51,691 nt of DNA from Gyrodactylus bullatarudis (lineage: Eukaryota > Platyhelminthes > Monogenea > Gyrodactylidea > Gyrodactylidae), in NCBI GenBank assembly GCA_012064415.1, contig SSNU01000261.1:92332-144022 (forward strand), read 5' to 3'. A program made the translations under genes and the position numbers. Shown here piece by piece: positions 32,501 through 44,500 of this stretch; the stretch's first letter is position 1; the number at the start of each line of letters is the position of its first letter. The notes beneath the pieces are model-generated. The model made no database searches and was not told the DNA's origin. It was given only the letters and a program-made list of their open reading frames with translations.

Positions 32501-35500
32501 CAAAATGTTAGTTCAACTTATTATATATTTTTTAGAGAAAATTTCCCTTTTTGTAATAGCAATGAACTGAAAAAAAAATTTCTCTAGGATCAAATGAAAT
32601 ATATCCATCCTGTTACAAATAATTTGAAGACAATGATCGCACTAGGCTGGTCTATCGATGCAGCTGATGCAAGACATGAAGGCAACGAAAAGAGAAGTCG
32701 TAGAAAAATGACCGTTCAGGTTAGTTTGAATTAGATGCATCCCCAATTAATTATATGAATCATTTTTTCACAAGATGGACCAACAAAAGAACTACACACC
32801 ATCTCCTAAGGATCTTTCCTCGGTAAATGTAACCAAAGAAATGTGTGATTTAGCTGAAAAATTAGCTGATAACGCTCACAACATTTGGGCAAAACAAAAA
32901 ATGGATGAACTCGACTCAATAGGTATTTCATTAATTTTTAATTATTTTCAAATAAAACTGAATAATTTTTTTAGGGGGTGGTGTACATCAGTTGTTGGTA
33001 CCTTTTGAAATTCTAACTGATCGTGAAAGACGTCGTTATAGGAGATTAACACATGATCTGATTAAATATCTTCAATTTCATGGCTATCGGCTCAATTTCA
33101 ATTCAAGTAGCACAAACGCCACCTCACAATCACCTGATGATGAGCAGCGCAATAATAACACTGGTGTTAATGTCACTAAACCAAATTCTAATAACCCAAC
33201 TGGCTCACAATCAAAAAAGGTTATTGCTAAACGAAGTAAATTATTCTGTATTTTTATAAGATAAAGTTCCACTTCAAATTGATAAAAATTTCATACTAAA
33301 AATTATAGGAGTTGAAATTTTTAAGATGATCATACATGTATTTCTTTTCAGAATTCTTTTCTTCACATCATCTTTTAAAAAATTCGAATTCTTGATGATA
33401 AAGTTGAGAATTTTGTAAAAATCATAAATTCACAACCTCATATCAATTATTAGCTTTAGCTTACAATATTTAATTTTAAAAAATTCTTTTCAGATCATCC
33501 GTCGAGTCGTTTTGCCTATGAACTGCTGAGAAAACTTTTGGAATATGTTGAGTGTGCCATGTCGACAGTGCACGAGCTTATGCCAAGTCAACAGTTTAGT
33601 CGTAATCGATTCCTGGTCAAGTCATCTGCTGATATGAAATTCTTTGTCAAGGTTGTTCTACCTTTGGTCGACAAATATTTTGACAAGCACAATTCATATT
33701 TCACAAATGTAACCAGTGGAGCATCGATTGAGGAGAAGAAAATGTCTTTGACGTAAGTGTTTTAATTTGACGAAAAAGTTTTTATAAGAGCATTATCCTG
33801 ACTCATTTAATAAGATTTATTACTATGGGTTCTTTCTCCTTGTTGGATCTCTCATCAGACCCTTCAAAAAACATCAAGGTTCTTATCTAATATATCTCTT
33901 TAGTCAGCATCAATTTTATCAGATTAATCAAAACCAATTTTTTTCCAATTTAGATTATTCTGCAAATTGTTCACGTTATTGCGTCTTAAAATGAATGCCT
34001 ACGGTCATGAAGTGAACATTTCTGTTTCATGTCTCCAATGTCTAGTCCAGACAATTGATGTGAAGTTAGTTTAATCATTATTTCTGCTTAACGTTTCTAA
34101 ACCCAGAAGTAAAATTACATAAAACAACGTTTGATTCCTCTCAGACCTTGAAATCAACAAAAATTTCCAACTCAGAGTTTAAGAAAATTAAAAAATTGCG
34201 CCATCTCGAATTTTAAAATGTCTCTAGAATTTTCCAAGAAGCACTTTTTTTCAGAATTTTTTTTCTAAAATCAGTAAAAGTGTACATTTTGAATCAGTTA
34301 CCAAAAAATCTTTCAAAAATTTCGATACCTTGATGAAAAAATGAAATTTCTGTAAAATTCATGAATTCCCAAATTCATCCAGAATAGCTGTAGATCCCTT
34401 TTTCTTTCATAAATTCTGTTTAATCTTTCTGTACAAATTATATTATAATTAAGTAGGGTGAATTACATTTTTGACTATAGTTATTTCATTTTTTACACTT
34501 TTGACTACACTTTTTTTTCTTTATTATATTTTTGACTACACTTTCTCTAATATTTACATTTTTAACTACACTTTTTACACATTTGACTATAGTCAAATTT
34601 CAATTAAAATATTGAGATTTTTTTCCAAATTCATTCTGACTATAGTTAATTTTGTTTTTATATTTTTAACTACATTTTTTTTCATTATCACATTTTTGAC
34701 TACACTTTTTCTCATTATTACATTTTTGACTACACTTTTTCTCATTACTGGTGGAGAAGTGTATTACATTTTTGACTACACTTTTTCTCATTATTACATT
34801 TTTGACTACACTTTTTCTCATTACTGGTGGAGAAGTGTATTACATTTTTGACTATACAATTCCTAGGATCTCACAAAGGTTATTTTAACGTTAATTATAA
34901 TTTATGCCGTTAATTTAATGGGGAATATAATTTTGTTATAATTCATTACAATCAAAGAATAAAGGGTTATTTTGACCATAGTTTCATGTTAGAAATAATA
35001 AAACTGTTGACAATTATAATAAAAGTATATTTAATTTATTTCACATCTTCGTATTTTGATTTTAGTCGTTTCAGCCTAGGTCGACCTCGTTTTCGAGTTG
35101 CCACTAGGCTTAGAATTTCACTATCTTTAAGAGAATCCAAATCTGGTAGAAATATTTTCGATGAATAAATTTTTTTCAGAGTCTCAGTCTTATATATTTT
35201 TTCTATGTGATCAGTCCAGTTTATCTGCGAATAGATAGCTACAGCGAAAAAATGTTTGCAAGGCGAACCAATAAATTTTGCCTTGTTGCATGAACATATC
35301 ATTTCGCACAAATTGAACACCTTGAAAACATCAGATGATGGTGTATTCATTACAAAGTATTCACCCTCATTTGTTGATTTTTTCACAACAAGTTTTCGAG
35401 CCTCCTCGATAATAATGATCAACTTCTCTTCAAAATTCTTCGAAAATGTTGATTTCAAAGATGAATAAATCTCATTCTTCTTCACTAGTCTGTCGATTTC

Positions 35501-38500
35501 ATTTAGGCAATATCTATATAAGCAGTTGAACGGGTGAAGCTTCCTCAATTCACGCAAGGAATTATTAAACGATTCGGCAATGTTGGATGTAAGTTGGCCA
35601 TAATATTAGAGAAAGTGTAGTCAAAAATATAATAAAGAAAAAAAAGTGTAGTCAAAAGTGTAAAAAATGAAATAACTATAGTCAAAAATGTAATTCACCC
35701 CATTAAGTACGATAAGAATAGTTCTTTATGAATAGATGAAGTATGGAAATTATCCTTATTCGATAAGAATTCTTGTAGACTCATTTGTATCATTGGCCTA
35801 AAAATATAGAAGATTTTTGCATGAACCTTTATTTTGGACATACTCATTGAGTCATTACTAATGAATAGTCAGTATGATACATGCAATATGAAAAAAATTG
35901 CACCATTTTATTTTAATTCGTTTAAATTCCAGATTTTTTGATTATATTGAAACGGGTTCTCTTATATTCTGTTTACTTTTGTACTTTCTTTTAGAGCAAT
36001 CATCAAAATTCAAATGGTTGAAGACTTCATTAGAGTTCGTCTCTTACCTTTCTTCATTAACTGTGCTGATGATCTTACACTGATTATGAAGAATTTGTCT
36101 CTCAAACGATACTCTCATCTTAAAGGGACAATCAAACGAGGTGCCTGTTCTCTAGATTACATGCATATGATTCTCCTTCCAGTACTCAAATCCTTATTTG
36201 AGCATATCTCCAATACGAATTGCAGTGATGAGTTGATTGTCGGCAGTGTACAAATTGCTTGTTATAAAATTTTGAATGCTCTTTATTACATTGGAACTTG
36301 TGCAAATGATCATAGGAATAGAAAAAGTATGATCAGCGAGTTGAATCGACATAGACCTCTACTGGGAGAATGTCTTGCTACACTCGCATCATGTTTCCCT
36401 GTGGCCTTTTTAGAGCCTGACTTGAATGAAAACAATCCTCTATCTATTACGTATAATAACCAAGAAGGAGATTACGGTCTTGAAGCTAGAGGTTAGTTTT
36501 ATTTTAATCCATTTCGAGACATTTGAAATTCTAACTTTATCCTATTTTAGATGTTTTGAATGAATTGTCAAAAACTCTACAGCCTCTTGAAAAGATTATT
36601 GAACAGGTTGAGATGCTTGCAGAATCAGGCTCAGCTAAAGAGGAAGATCTCCACTTGATTGAGATAACCCTGCCAATGCTGTGTTCATATCTTCCAGTTT
36701 GGTGGAGGAAAAATGCTGAACAAAATGTAAATTGAATCAATTAATATTTTTAAAATAATGTTGATATTTTAAAAAATGATAGGTTTCCAATCAACTCATT
36801 GAATTAGCTAAAGCAAAAACAAGTTCAACAGATATGACGCTAGCTCTTCTTCCAAAGACATCAGAAGAAAAGACAAAAGGATCTTTCATCAACAGTAGTA
36901 AGCCAATCACGACTGTCACTAGAGACTTGATGAATAAAGTTCTTGGATCAGTACTCAAATTAATTCAAGATAACTTGGACTCTCCAAATGCACCTTGGAT
37001 GACCCGTATTGCTAGTTAGTTTTTACTTTTTTAGAATTTTGAATTTGATTTTTTAACTCACATTTTTGTGTAGCTCGTACTCAGCCAATCGTAGCATACT
37101 CAACATCTGAAATGCTTGGTCTCTATTTTTTGCCGGTCAGCCAACGAATTCTGGAACATGCTTATGTCGTGGAAAAATGTGAGGAAACCTACAAAATTGA
37201 GAAAAAAGCTTGTAAGTTAAAAATATGAATTGAAAAATTTTAAATAATAAAATTTCAATTTTTGAAATTCAAGGTAGTGAAAATTTGAATGAAATTGAAG
37301 AAGAGCTCACAGATTTGGTTGAAATTTTGGTCAGAAATATATTCGCTTTCATACCACTTTTGATCAAGTTTGTTGATAGACACAGAAACACCTGGTTGAA
37401 AAAACCAACCCAAGAAACGGAAAAACTTTTTATGGCCATTTCTAAAATGTTCCTATGTTGGTCTAAGTCAGAGGTAAATTAATCAATTAAATATATAATT
37501 TTTTCGACTTTTACAAACGAATTTTAGAAATGGAAGAGAGAAGAGGATAATTTCGCTTCTGCTCATGAACTCGATCAGCTAGCTATGATAATGCCAGGCG
37601 GCGATGCTTCCCACGTGGCAAAGAAATCCAATAAAAATGACTCCGAAGAGAAAAAAGACAAAGAAAAGAAGCGTATGTAAATTCTCAAAATACTTTTATT
37701 CATAACTTCTCTTTTTGAAGAAAATAAAAATCTTGTAAGATTCGTTTAACTCTTAAAGATTCACATCATTGATCGGAATAGTTATTAAGAATTCAGTTAA
37801 CGAATTAATTAACGATTAACTTATTTCAGAGCAAACTCAAAATAAATCACAGAATAACAGTCTCACACTTGCCTGTATTAAACGTTTGCTGCCGATTGGT
37901 TTAAGTCAACTTGGCGGAAGAGAACAAGAGCTTGTTCAGAGAATGAGCAAAGTTCTCTTGCAATATGATGTTGACTCAGATCTTGAACAATATCTTAAAT
38001 TCGCTTTGGATCAAGAGAAAAGTGTAAGTTAAAAGTATACCTAAACATTAAATATTCTTAAAAATTTATCTTTTTGTTGTTTTGAAAACACAATTGATAC
38101 TCGTCAACTAATGTATGATTGATATTGAAGTTGACTGTAACTAGAAAAGATTAAATTGTTAACTATAATTAAAGTTGGTCTGGAAATTGTCTCCGCCTTA
38201 GATTAAATGCTGACGCTTTCCAACAGTCTAAGGAGATGTAAGAAAACAACTGCTGAAGATGAATTTTTCCTCAGATTGATTTTTCTCAAAATTTTCAAGG
38301 TCTCCAAAACTTTAAATAATCAAATCTCAAAATTTATTAATCATAGTTTTTTTCGTCTTTAATTTCGTTGAAAAATTAATAGTTTTTTATGTATTAAATA
38401 TTCACGTATACTTACATATACGTCCGAAATTCCCATAGAGTTATTCATCATTGTCAGTATAAAAAAAGAATTTTTTTATTAGAGAAATATATATTTCGGC

Positions 38501-41500
38501 ATACGCAAAGACTATTTCCAGAACAGCTTAATTTATATGTATTTTTTCAATAGGAAAATTGTTTTGTTCCATGATGAAATCTGAAACTTAGAAACTGTAG
38601 AAACCCTAAATTTTCCAAATCCAATTTTGAAAGATTATATCTATAGTTTCAACCTGTAATTTTTTCTCCAGGCGGATACTACAGGTCCTCAGTGGCAAAA
38701 ATTACTTTACGAAAAGATAGATTCGAATATTATTTCAACGAAACGCTTGGAGAATTTGGAATCAAATAGCTCAAAAGAATTTGTTATCAATAAAATTCTT
38801 ACCTTGGCTAAGGTCATGCATTGTCAATATTTGGTTGATCATCCACCACCGGTCTCAAAAGCTGGAATTAAACGTCTAGTTAGTCATCAACGTAAACGCG
38901 CTGTTATGGCATGTTTCCGTATGATTCCACTATATGCTCTTCCACGACACAAGGTTGTTAATGTATTCCTATCGGGCTATGTTGAAGAGTGGCTAAACTT
39001 TGAGGAATCCCCTGGTGTTCGGTTGATTGAAGATCTAGCTGCAGAAGATGATAAAGGCGATGAAAAAGAAACTGAAAAGAACTCAAGTGAAGATATCAAG
39101 GTAGAGTTGGATTCCGAAGACTCTCAGGCAGAAAATCACCAAGAAATTGTTGAAAGTATGTTTCTTTAACTTCCATAAATTAAAAAAGTAAAATAATCCG
39201 TCTATTCCTACATGCTGGATAGCGGTATCTTTTGAGTTTTATTCTCAATTCTCAAAATGCTTTTTTTCAGAACCATTGAATATGAAAACAATTGCAATGA
39301 TAAATACTCTAGCCTCGAATGAAGGTTTTGACGATTTAGAAAGAACAAATCAAACTCAAAATGTAATATTCAACGATGCTGAAGAAAATGGTTCCGAGAA
39401 CTCTGGAGATGTCATTGATCTTGCCGATCCATTACGTCAAATTATACAAGCATTTTGTAGAACAGCCAATGATCAAGATGCTGATGATCCCGTTTATCTA
39501 GCCTATGCGAAAATCATGGCCAAAGTAGGTCTAGTTCAATGCATTTTTCGTTTAGTCAAGCATGAATTAAATTTAATTAGAAGTGACTGAAACTACTCCT
39601 ATTATGCCTCTTCATTACTTTCACCATATGCATCTATTGCAATAGATGTCATAAAATCTAACTTTTCAATACTTTAGAGTATAATTTCAGCCAATAATTT
39701 TCATTAGGTCAGTTTTTTCTAATTCATGGTAAATTCATAAATTATAAATATGTCACTTTTGCATGTTTATTTCATCTTCTTTATTACTGATAATGAAATA
39801 AATCTTGATTAATCATACAGAAAATCCTTGGGGTAAGTTTTTGCACCTTAAAATTGATGGTTCTATAAAATTTTGTAAAATATTTTTGTTATTCATATAA
39901 CGACTGTATTTATAACAAGATAATTTTTTTCGATTAAAAAAATGTGTTGGTGATGAATCGCTGTTATTCTTGATGATCATGTTAATTTTGAAACACTCTT
40001 ATTTGGTATTTTTTTTATTTCGAAAAATGTATTAACACTGACTAAGATGGTTCATGTATAAAAAACGGTTATTATTTCAAGTTAATTGATAATTGAACAA
40101 AATCTCTTAAAACGTGTTTTCTTGAATATTTGATTTTTAATAGCAAAATTTTGCTTTGATCATTATAAGGAAAAATGTAAAAATAGTTTTCTTTCTCAAT
40201 AATAAAAAGAGTGTTTCATCAACTGACTGCATATCAATGAGTAAATTGGTGCTGTGGTACACATGAATACTTGTATTTTGTCATATCATGTTTGTTATTC
40301 TATGTTAATTGAATTGTAATGCATAATTCGAGAGCTTTGCAGGTGATGATGGTTCTGAACATTTGATCGGCAAATAAACGTTTGGTTTTCAAATTTAGAC
40401 ATCTACTTCATAGTAGATTAATGAATTTGTCTTCAGCTTGGTGTAAAAATTATGTTTCTCTTTACTGATTTTTTTCTTCTAAACAGCTATTGCTTTCTAT
40501 TAATTGATAAAAAAAGGATAAAATTTCAAGCCTTATTAACAAGATTGATTTTAAAAATCTGCTTCTCCAATGAATATTGATATTTTTGAAGTTATTCGTT
40601 ATGATTTTGCTTATGAGATCATGAATTTTGCACCAACTAAAACAAAAATGATTTTGTAAGTTTCCCGATTAACCTGGATATATCTAGAACTCTTTATCAT
40701 AAGATTTTTTGAAATCATTTTGATGTCATTGGTTAACAAAACTTTCGGCATCTCTCTTCTTTAAAATGAGGGTTTCTCATTAATGAAGAAAAATTTTGAA
40801 GCTATTCAAAAGATATTTATATCATTTTATTTTATATATTACATAAAAATCCTCACTTTATACAAACATTTATATGATAATTATATCGTTGCATTGGTTA
40901 TTCACCAAAATTACTCTATAATATAATAATATATAGTGTGTATGTATGGGATTAACCATATCTACCTTTACTAAATTTTATTCTCTACTAAGTTGTAGAG
41001 TTATAAAAAATAGCTGAAAAATAAATATACATGTGAGAAACTTTAGAATATAAGGCTAGCGAAATTCGGCAACTTGCATTCTAGCGATAAAATTTAGGCA
41101 TTATTTTTGATATATGAAATGATTATGATTCGATTAGAAATGTAGAAAATTCTCTATTAATTCTATTCAACATTTTTAGAGTTGTCACGCAGAAGAAGAT
41201 GACGAAGAGGAAGAAGAAGAAGGCGCCGAGGAAGAGGAAGGCGAAGAGAGTAATGCTCAACAGGTACGTTTTAAATTACAATTGATATTAATTATGTTCA
41301 GGGCATCCAAAAATATGCCAATTTTCTTGGAATATATTCTCTAAAATATTCTACATAAATATGCTTTTTATATGCCGAAAAATGTACATGAATCTGAATT
41401 GATATTTCCAATTTTATTATGAGGGATAAGTTTGAGACTATTCAATTAAAGAGATGCTCACTTTTGAGAAGCGAAAAAAAGAGTAATTCAAATTTCAACT

Positions 41501-44500
41501 ACAGGAACAAGAGGAGCAGAAACAACAATTATTAAGTGAACAACGTCGTCTTGCTGAAAGGGGAGCATCTGAAATGACACTCCTCCAGATCGCTGCTTGT
41601 AAAGGTGAGATAAATACTGTACTATTGAAGAAATATTTTGAAATTCCTTTTTCTCTCCTAAAGGAGAAAGTACACCCGTGGCTCAAAAAACTATCGAACT
41701 TGGTATAGCTCTTCTTTTGGGAGGTAACATAGACGTGCAACGAAGAATGCTAGATTTTCTAAAAGATAAAAAGTTGAACGAATTTTTCATCAGCATGGCT
41801 GGTCTAATGGAGCAGTGTAGTGTTTTGGATCTTGACACTGTTGAGAGATGTAACAAGGCTGAAGGTCTTGCTGTTGGTCTCTCAGATATGGAAGGAATCA
41901 CAAATCTTTACGACGCTGACTCTACCTGTAAAATATTCAGATTTCTTCAACTACTCTGTGAAGGACACAATCTCGATTTCCAAGATTATCTACGATCCCA
42001 ATCTGATAGCACAGTTTCAGTTAATCTAATAATTTCCACAGTTGACTATCTACTACGCCTTCAAGAATCAATCATGGACTTCTATTGGCACTACTCCAAT
42101 AAGGAGGTCATTGATCAATCAGGCAAGACAAACTTTATAAAGGCTATCAAAATTGGAAAACAAGTATTTTGTACTCTAACTGAATATATACAAGTTAGTA
42201 TACTTTTGAAAAAATATCATAAATGAGATTTCCACTTTTTAACCATACATATTCGTTCAAATGAAATCTCAATAAATAATTTCAATAGGAAAATTGTTTT
42301 GTTCCATGATGAAATCTGAAATTTTCAATGAATATTAGCACAAAGTAGATTTAATCAGAGTATACCCAATCTCGAAATAGGGGAAAATTGGTTGCAATTA
42401 TACGGAAAGAGAAGAAAGCTTTCATAAAATATTGATTTAGCAGAAGGCTAATTTCAGGATTTTCGAGTTTATTGTAATTGCAAAAATATTTCAGGGTCCT
42501 TGTCAAGGCAATCAACTGGCCCTAGCACATTCTCGTCTTTGGGATGCTATTGGGGGATTCCTTTACCTATTCGCTCACATGCAGAACAAATTGTCTAGGG
42601 ATGCTGACCAGCTTGATTTATTGAGAGAGTTTTTAAATCTTCAAAAGGAAATGATGATCATGTTGTTGTCAATGCTTGAAGGAAACGTTGTAAATGGTCC
42701 AATCGCCTTGCAGATGGTTGACACTCTAGCTGAGTCATCAGCTAATGTTGAGGTGAGTGACTTTTGTTTGTATTTATGACTATTTCGTTCGAGTTTCATT
42801 ACTTTTTATTTGGTTGATACTTATTGGATCTTTTTTTCCAGATGATTCTCAAGTTCTTTGATATATTCCTGAGAATGCGAGTCATTACAAGTTCAGATGC
42901 CTTCCTCGTGAGTTTCTTCCGAAATGGTTTACATTGACATTTGAAAATAATTCTTACACTTCAGGCTTTTGATGTTAATGGAGATGGTTGGATTTCAAAT
43001 CGCGAATTCCGCACTGCCTTGGAACAACAAAAAACATATTCTGAGTAAGTTAATGCTTTTGCTAAATTAACTTGAGATGAAACTATCAGCTGAGAATAAT
43101 AGAATATAGATGTATAATTTTTTTGATTAATTTTTTTATCACAAAATTTTTACAAATCTGTATTCCAAATTTCTCTATTCACAAAAAAATGGCTTCTATT
43201 AAAATCCGTTGTGCCACCTACGGGGAATTTATATGACACGATATCTTGTCCGATACTGTAGTGGTAGTTTTGTTCAACTTTCAACTTAAGGTCAATGCAT
43301 GCTTTCAAATTGATATCCTAATCATTTTTTTCATATCTATCAATGATATAATATCATTTAATACAGATCATAACTTTATATAGTAATGATAATTTATCAT
43401 ATTCTTTCCAGTTATCTTTTAGGAATGAAGAATCAAGCTGTTAGCAAGAAAAATAAATATAACCACGAGTAATTGTGTATTGAAAAGATTGATAACTGAA
43501 CTACAATCCTTCTGATACACCTACTTGTATACTTACACCAATATACTACTATATTTTATGATAAAATATTCACTTGAAATTATTTATACATGTTAATCGT
43601 TCTTGAACCACCTAAAACCAAACTGATCCCCTAACCGTAATTAGGAATCTTGATTTAGATGATAATTAATCTCAAGTGAATCATTTTTTGTGTAATAATT
43701 ATAATTAACAGTAATAATGAATTATGTGCAAATAAACCCCATCCATTCTTTAAATTTCTATACACAAATTTTACAAGGCATGCCTAAAACCCTCCAAATG
43801 TCTAATCTTTTCCACAGTTTTTAACTTGCCGAAATAAAAGCTTTTCTAGTTTTGCTTTTAATAAAATTTATTACAGCTTGAATCAAAATCTGTAATCACA
43901 TGGTTTAGAATCCAAATATTGACTTGAATATATTCAAAAAATTTGTTGTCTTGAAACTATTTTATATTGAATAAAATAATAGCCAAACAGCTCGATAAAT
44001 AATTAATATGATAAGGATTGATAACTAAATTTGAATCCTTTTAATACAATATTTTTTTCAAGTGATGAAATCGCTTACATCATGGCATGTGTTGACTCGA
44101 ATGCTGACGGCAAAGTTGATTTCAATGAATTCACAGATCGCTTTTATAACCCTGCCAAGGACATTGGTTTCAATGTGGCGGTTCTCTTAACAAATTTATC
44201 CCAGCACATTACTCATGATAATCGATTAGATAGAATCTTGGAGAAGGCTCGCGGTGTCCTTGAGACATTTGAACCATATCTTGGATGCATTGAAATTTGT
44301 CGTGGTGCCAAAAGTATTGAAAGGGTCTACTTTGAAATCAAGCAACAGCATATTGATCAATGGAATGCCCCTCAGATTAAGGAATCAAAGCAAAGTTTCT
44401 TACATGCTGCTGTTGGTGAGAGTGGAGACAAGGAAAAACTCGAGTGCTTCGTCAACTTTTGTGAAGATACCATTTTTGAAATGCAGCATGCACAAGCAAT

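Larger units (their letters stand above)
28957..33235 (+). other. RyR: RyR repeats 3-4 exons
   Basis: Exons 28957-29250, 29317-29671, 32253-32506, 32588-32719, 32775-32922, 32975-33235. The first two continue the solenoid ([26 protein letters not shown]). The others encode the second pair of RyR repeats ([17 protein letters not shown] and [17 protein letters not shown]), ending [15 protein letters not shown] and YLQFHGYRL. In vertebrate RyRs this region carries the main phosphorylation hotspot between the two repeats. An Asn/Ser-rich tail follows. The 2.6-kb intron 29672-32252 contains the assembly gap and its inverted repeat. Confidence 0.88.
34456..35701 (-). mobile_element. MULE transposon deletion derivative with 100-bp TIRs
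   Basis: The ends GGGTGAATTACATTTTTG (34456-34554) and its reverse complement (35602-35701) form almost perfect terminal inverted repeats of about 100 bp. The 8-bp sequence ATTAAGTA flanks both sides (34448-34455 and 35702-35709), which is the target-site duplication. The minus strand encodes only the C-terminal part of a Mutator-like transposase. Tandem repeats derived from the TIR motif fill the left half. Recognisable TIRs, duplication and transposase tail all agree on one MULE insertion of 1,246 bp. Confidence 0.9.
33494..39524 (+). other. RyR: RyR second solenoid (RIH/RIH-associated) exons
   Basis: Exons 33494-33752, 33954-34064, 35995-36491, 36551-36726, 36783-37014, 37074-37211, 37274-37473, 37528-37672, 37830-38023, 38672-39155, 39271-39524. 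Landmarks are [68 protein letters not shown] and [20 protein letters not shown]. This is the helical-domain/central-domain scaffold that carries force to the pore in known structures. The 34065-35994 intron holds the MULE; the 38024-38671 intron holds one copy of a 41-nt repeat. Confidence 0.88.

Noticed and set aside
34471..34851. 126-residue plus-strand hydrophobic repeat frame
   Set aside because: It translates the MULE tandem repeats; the repeated pattern is DNA-level and there is no family signature.
34690..34856. Regular repeats resembling a CRISPR array
   Set aside because: The repeats are contiguous without unique spacers and lie inside a eukaryotic transposon.
39525..39590. RyR frame continuing past exon 39271-39524
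   Set aside because: About 20 codons of intron read-through after a GTAGGT donor; the receptor resumes at 41180.
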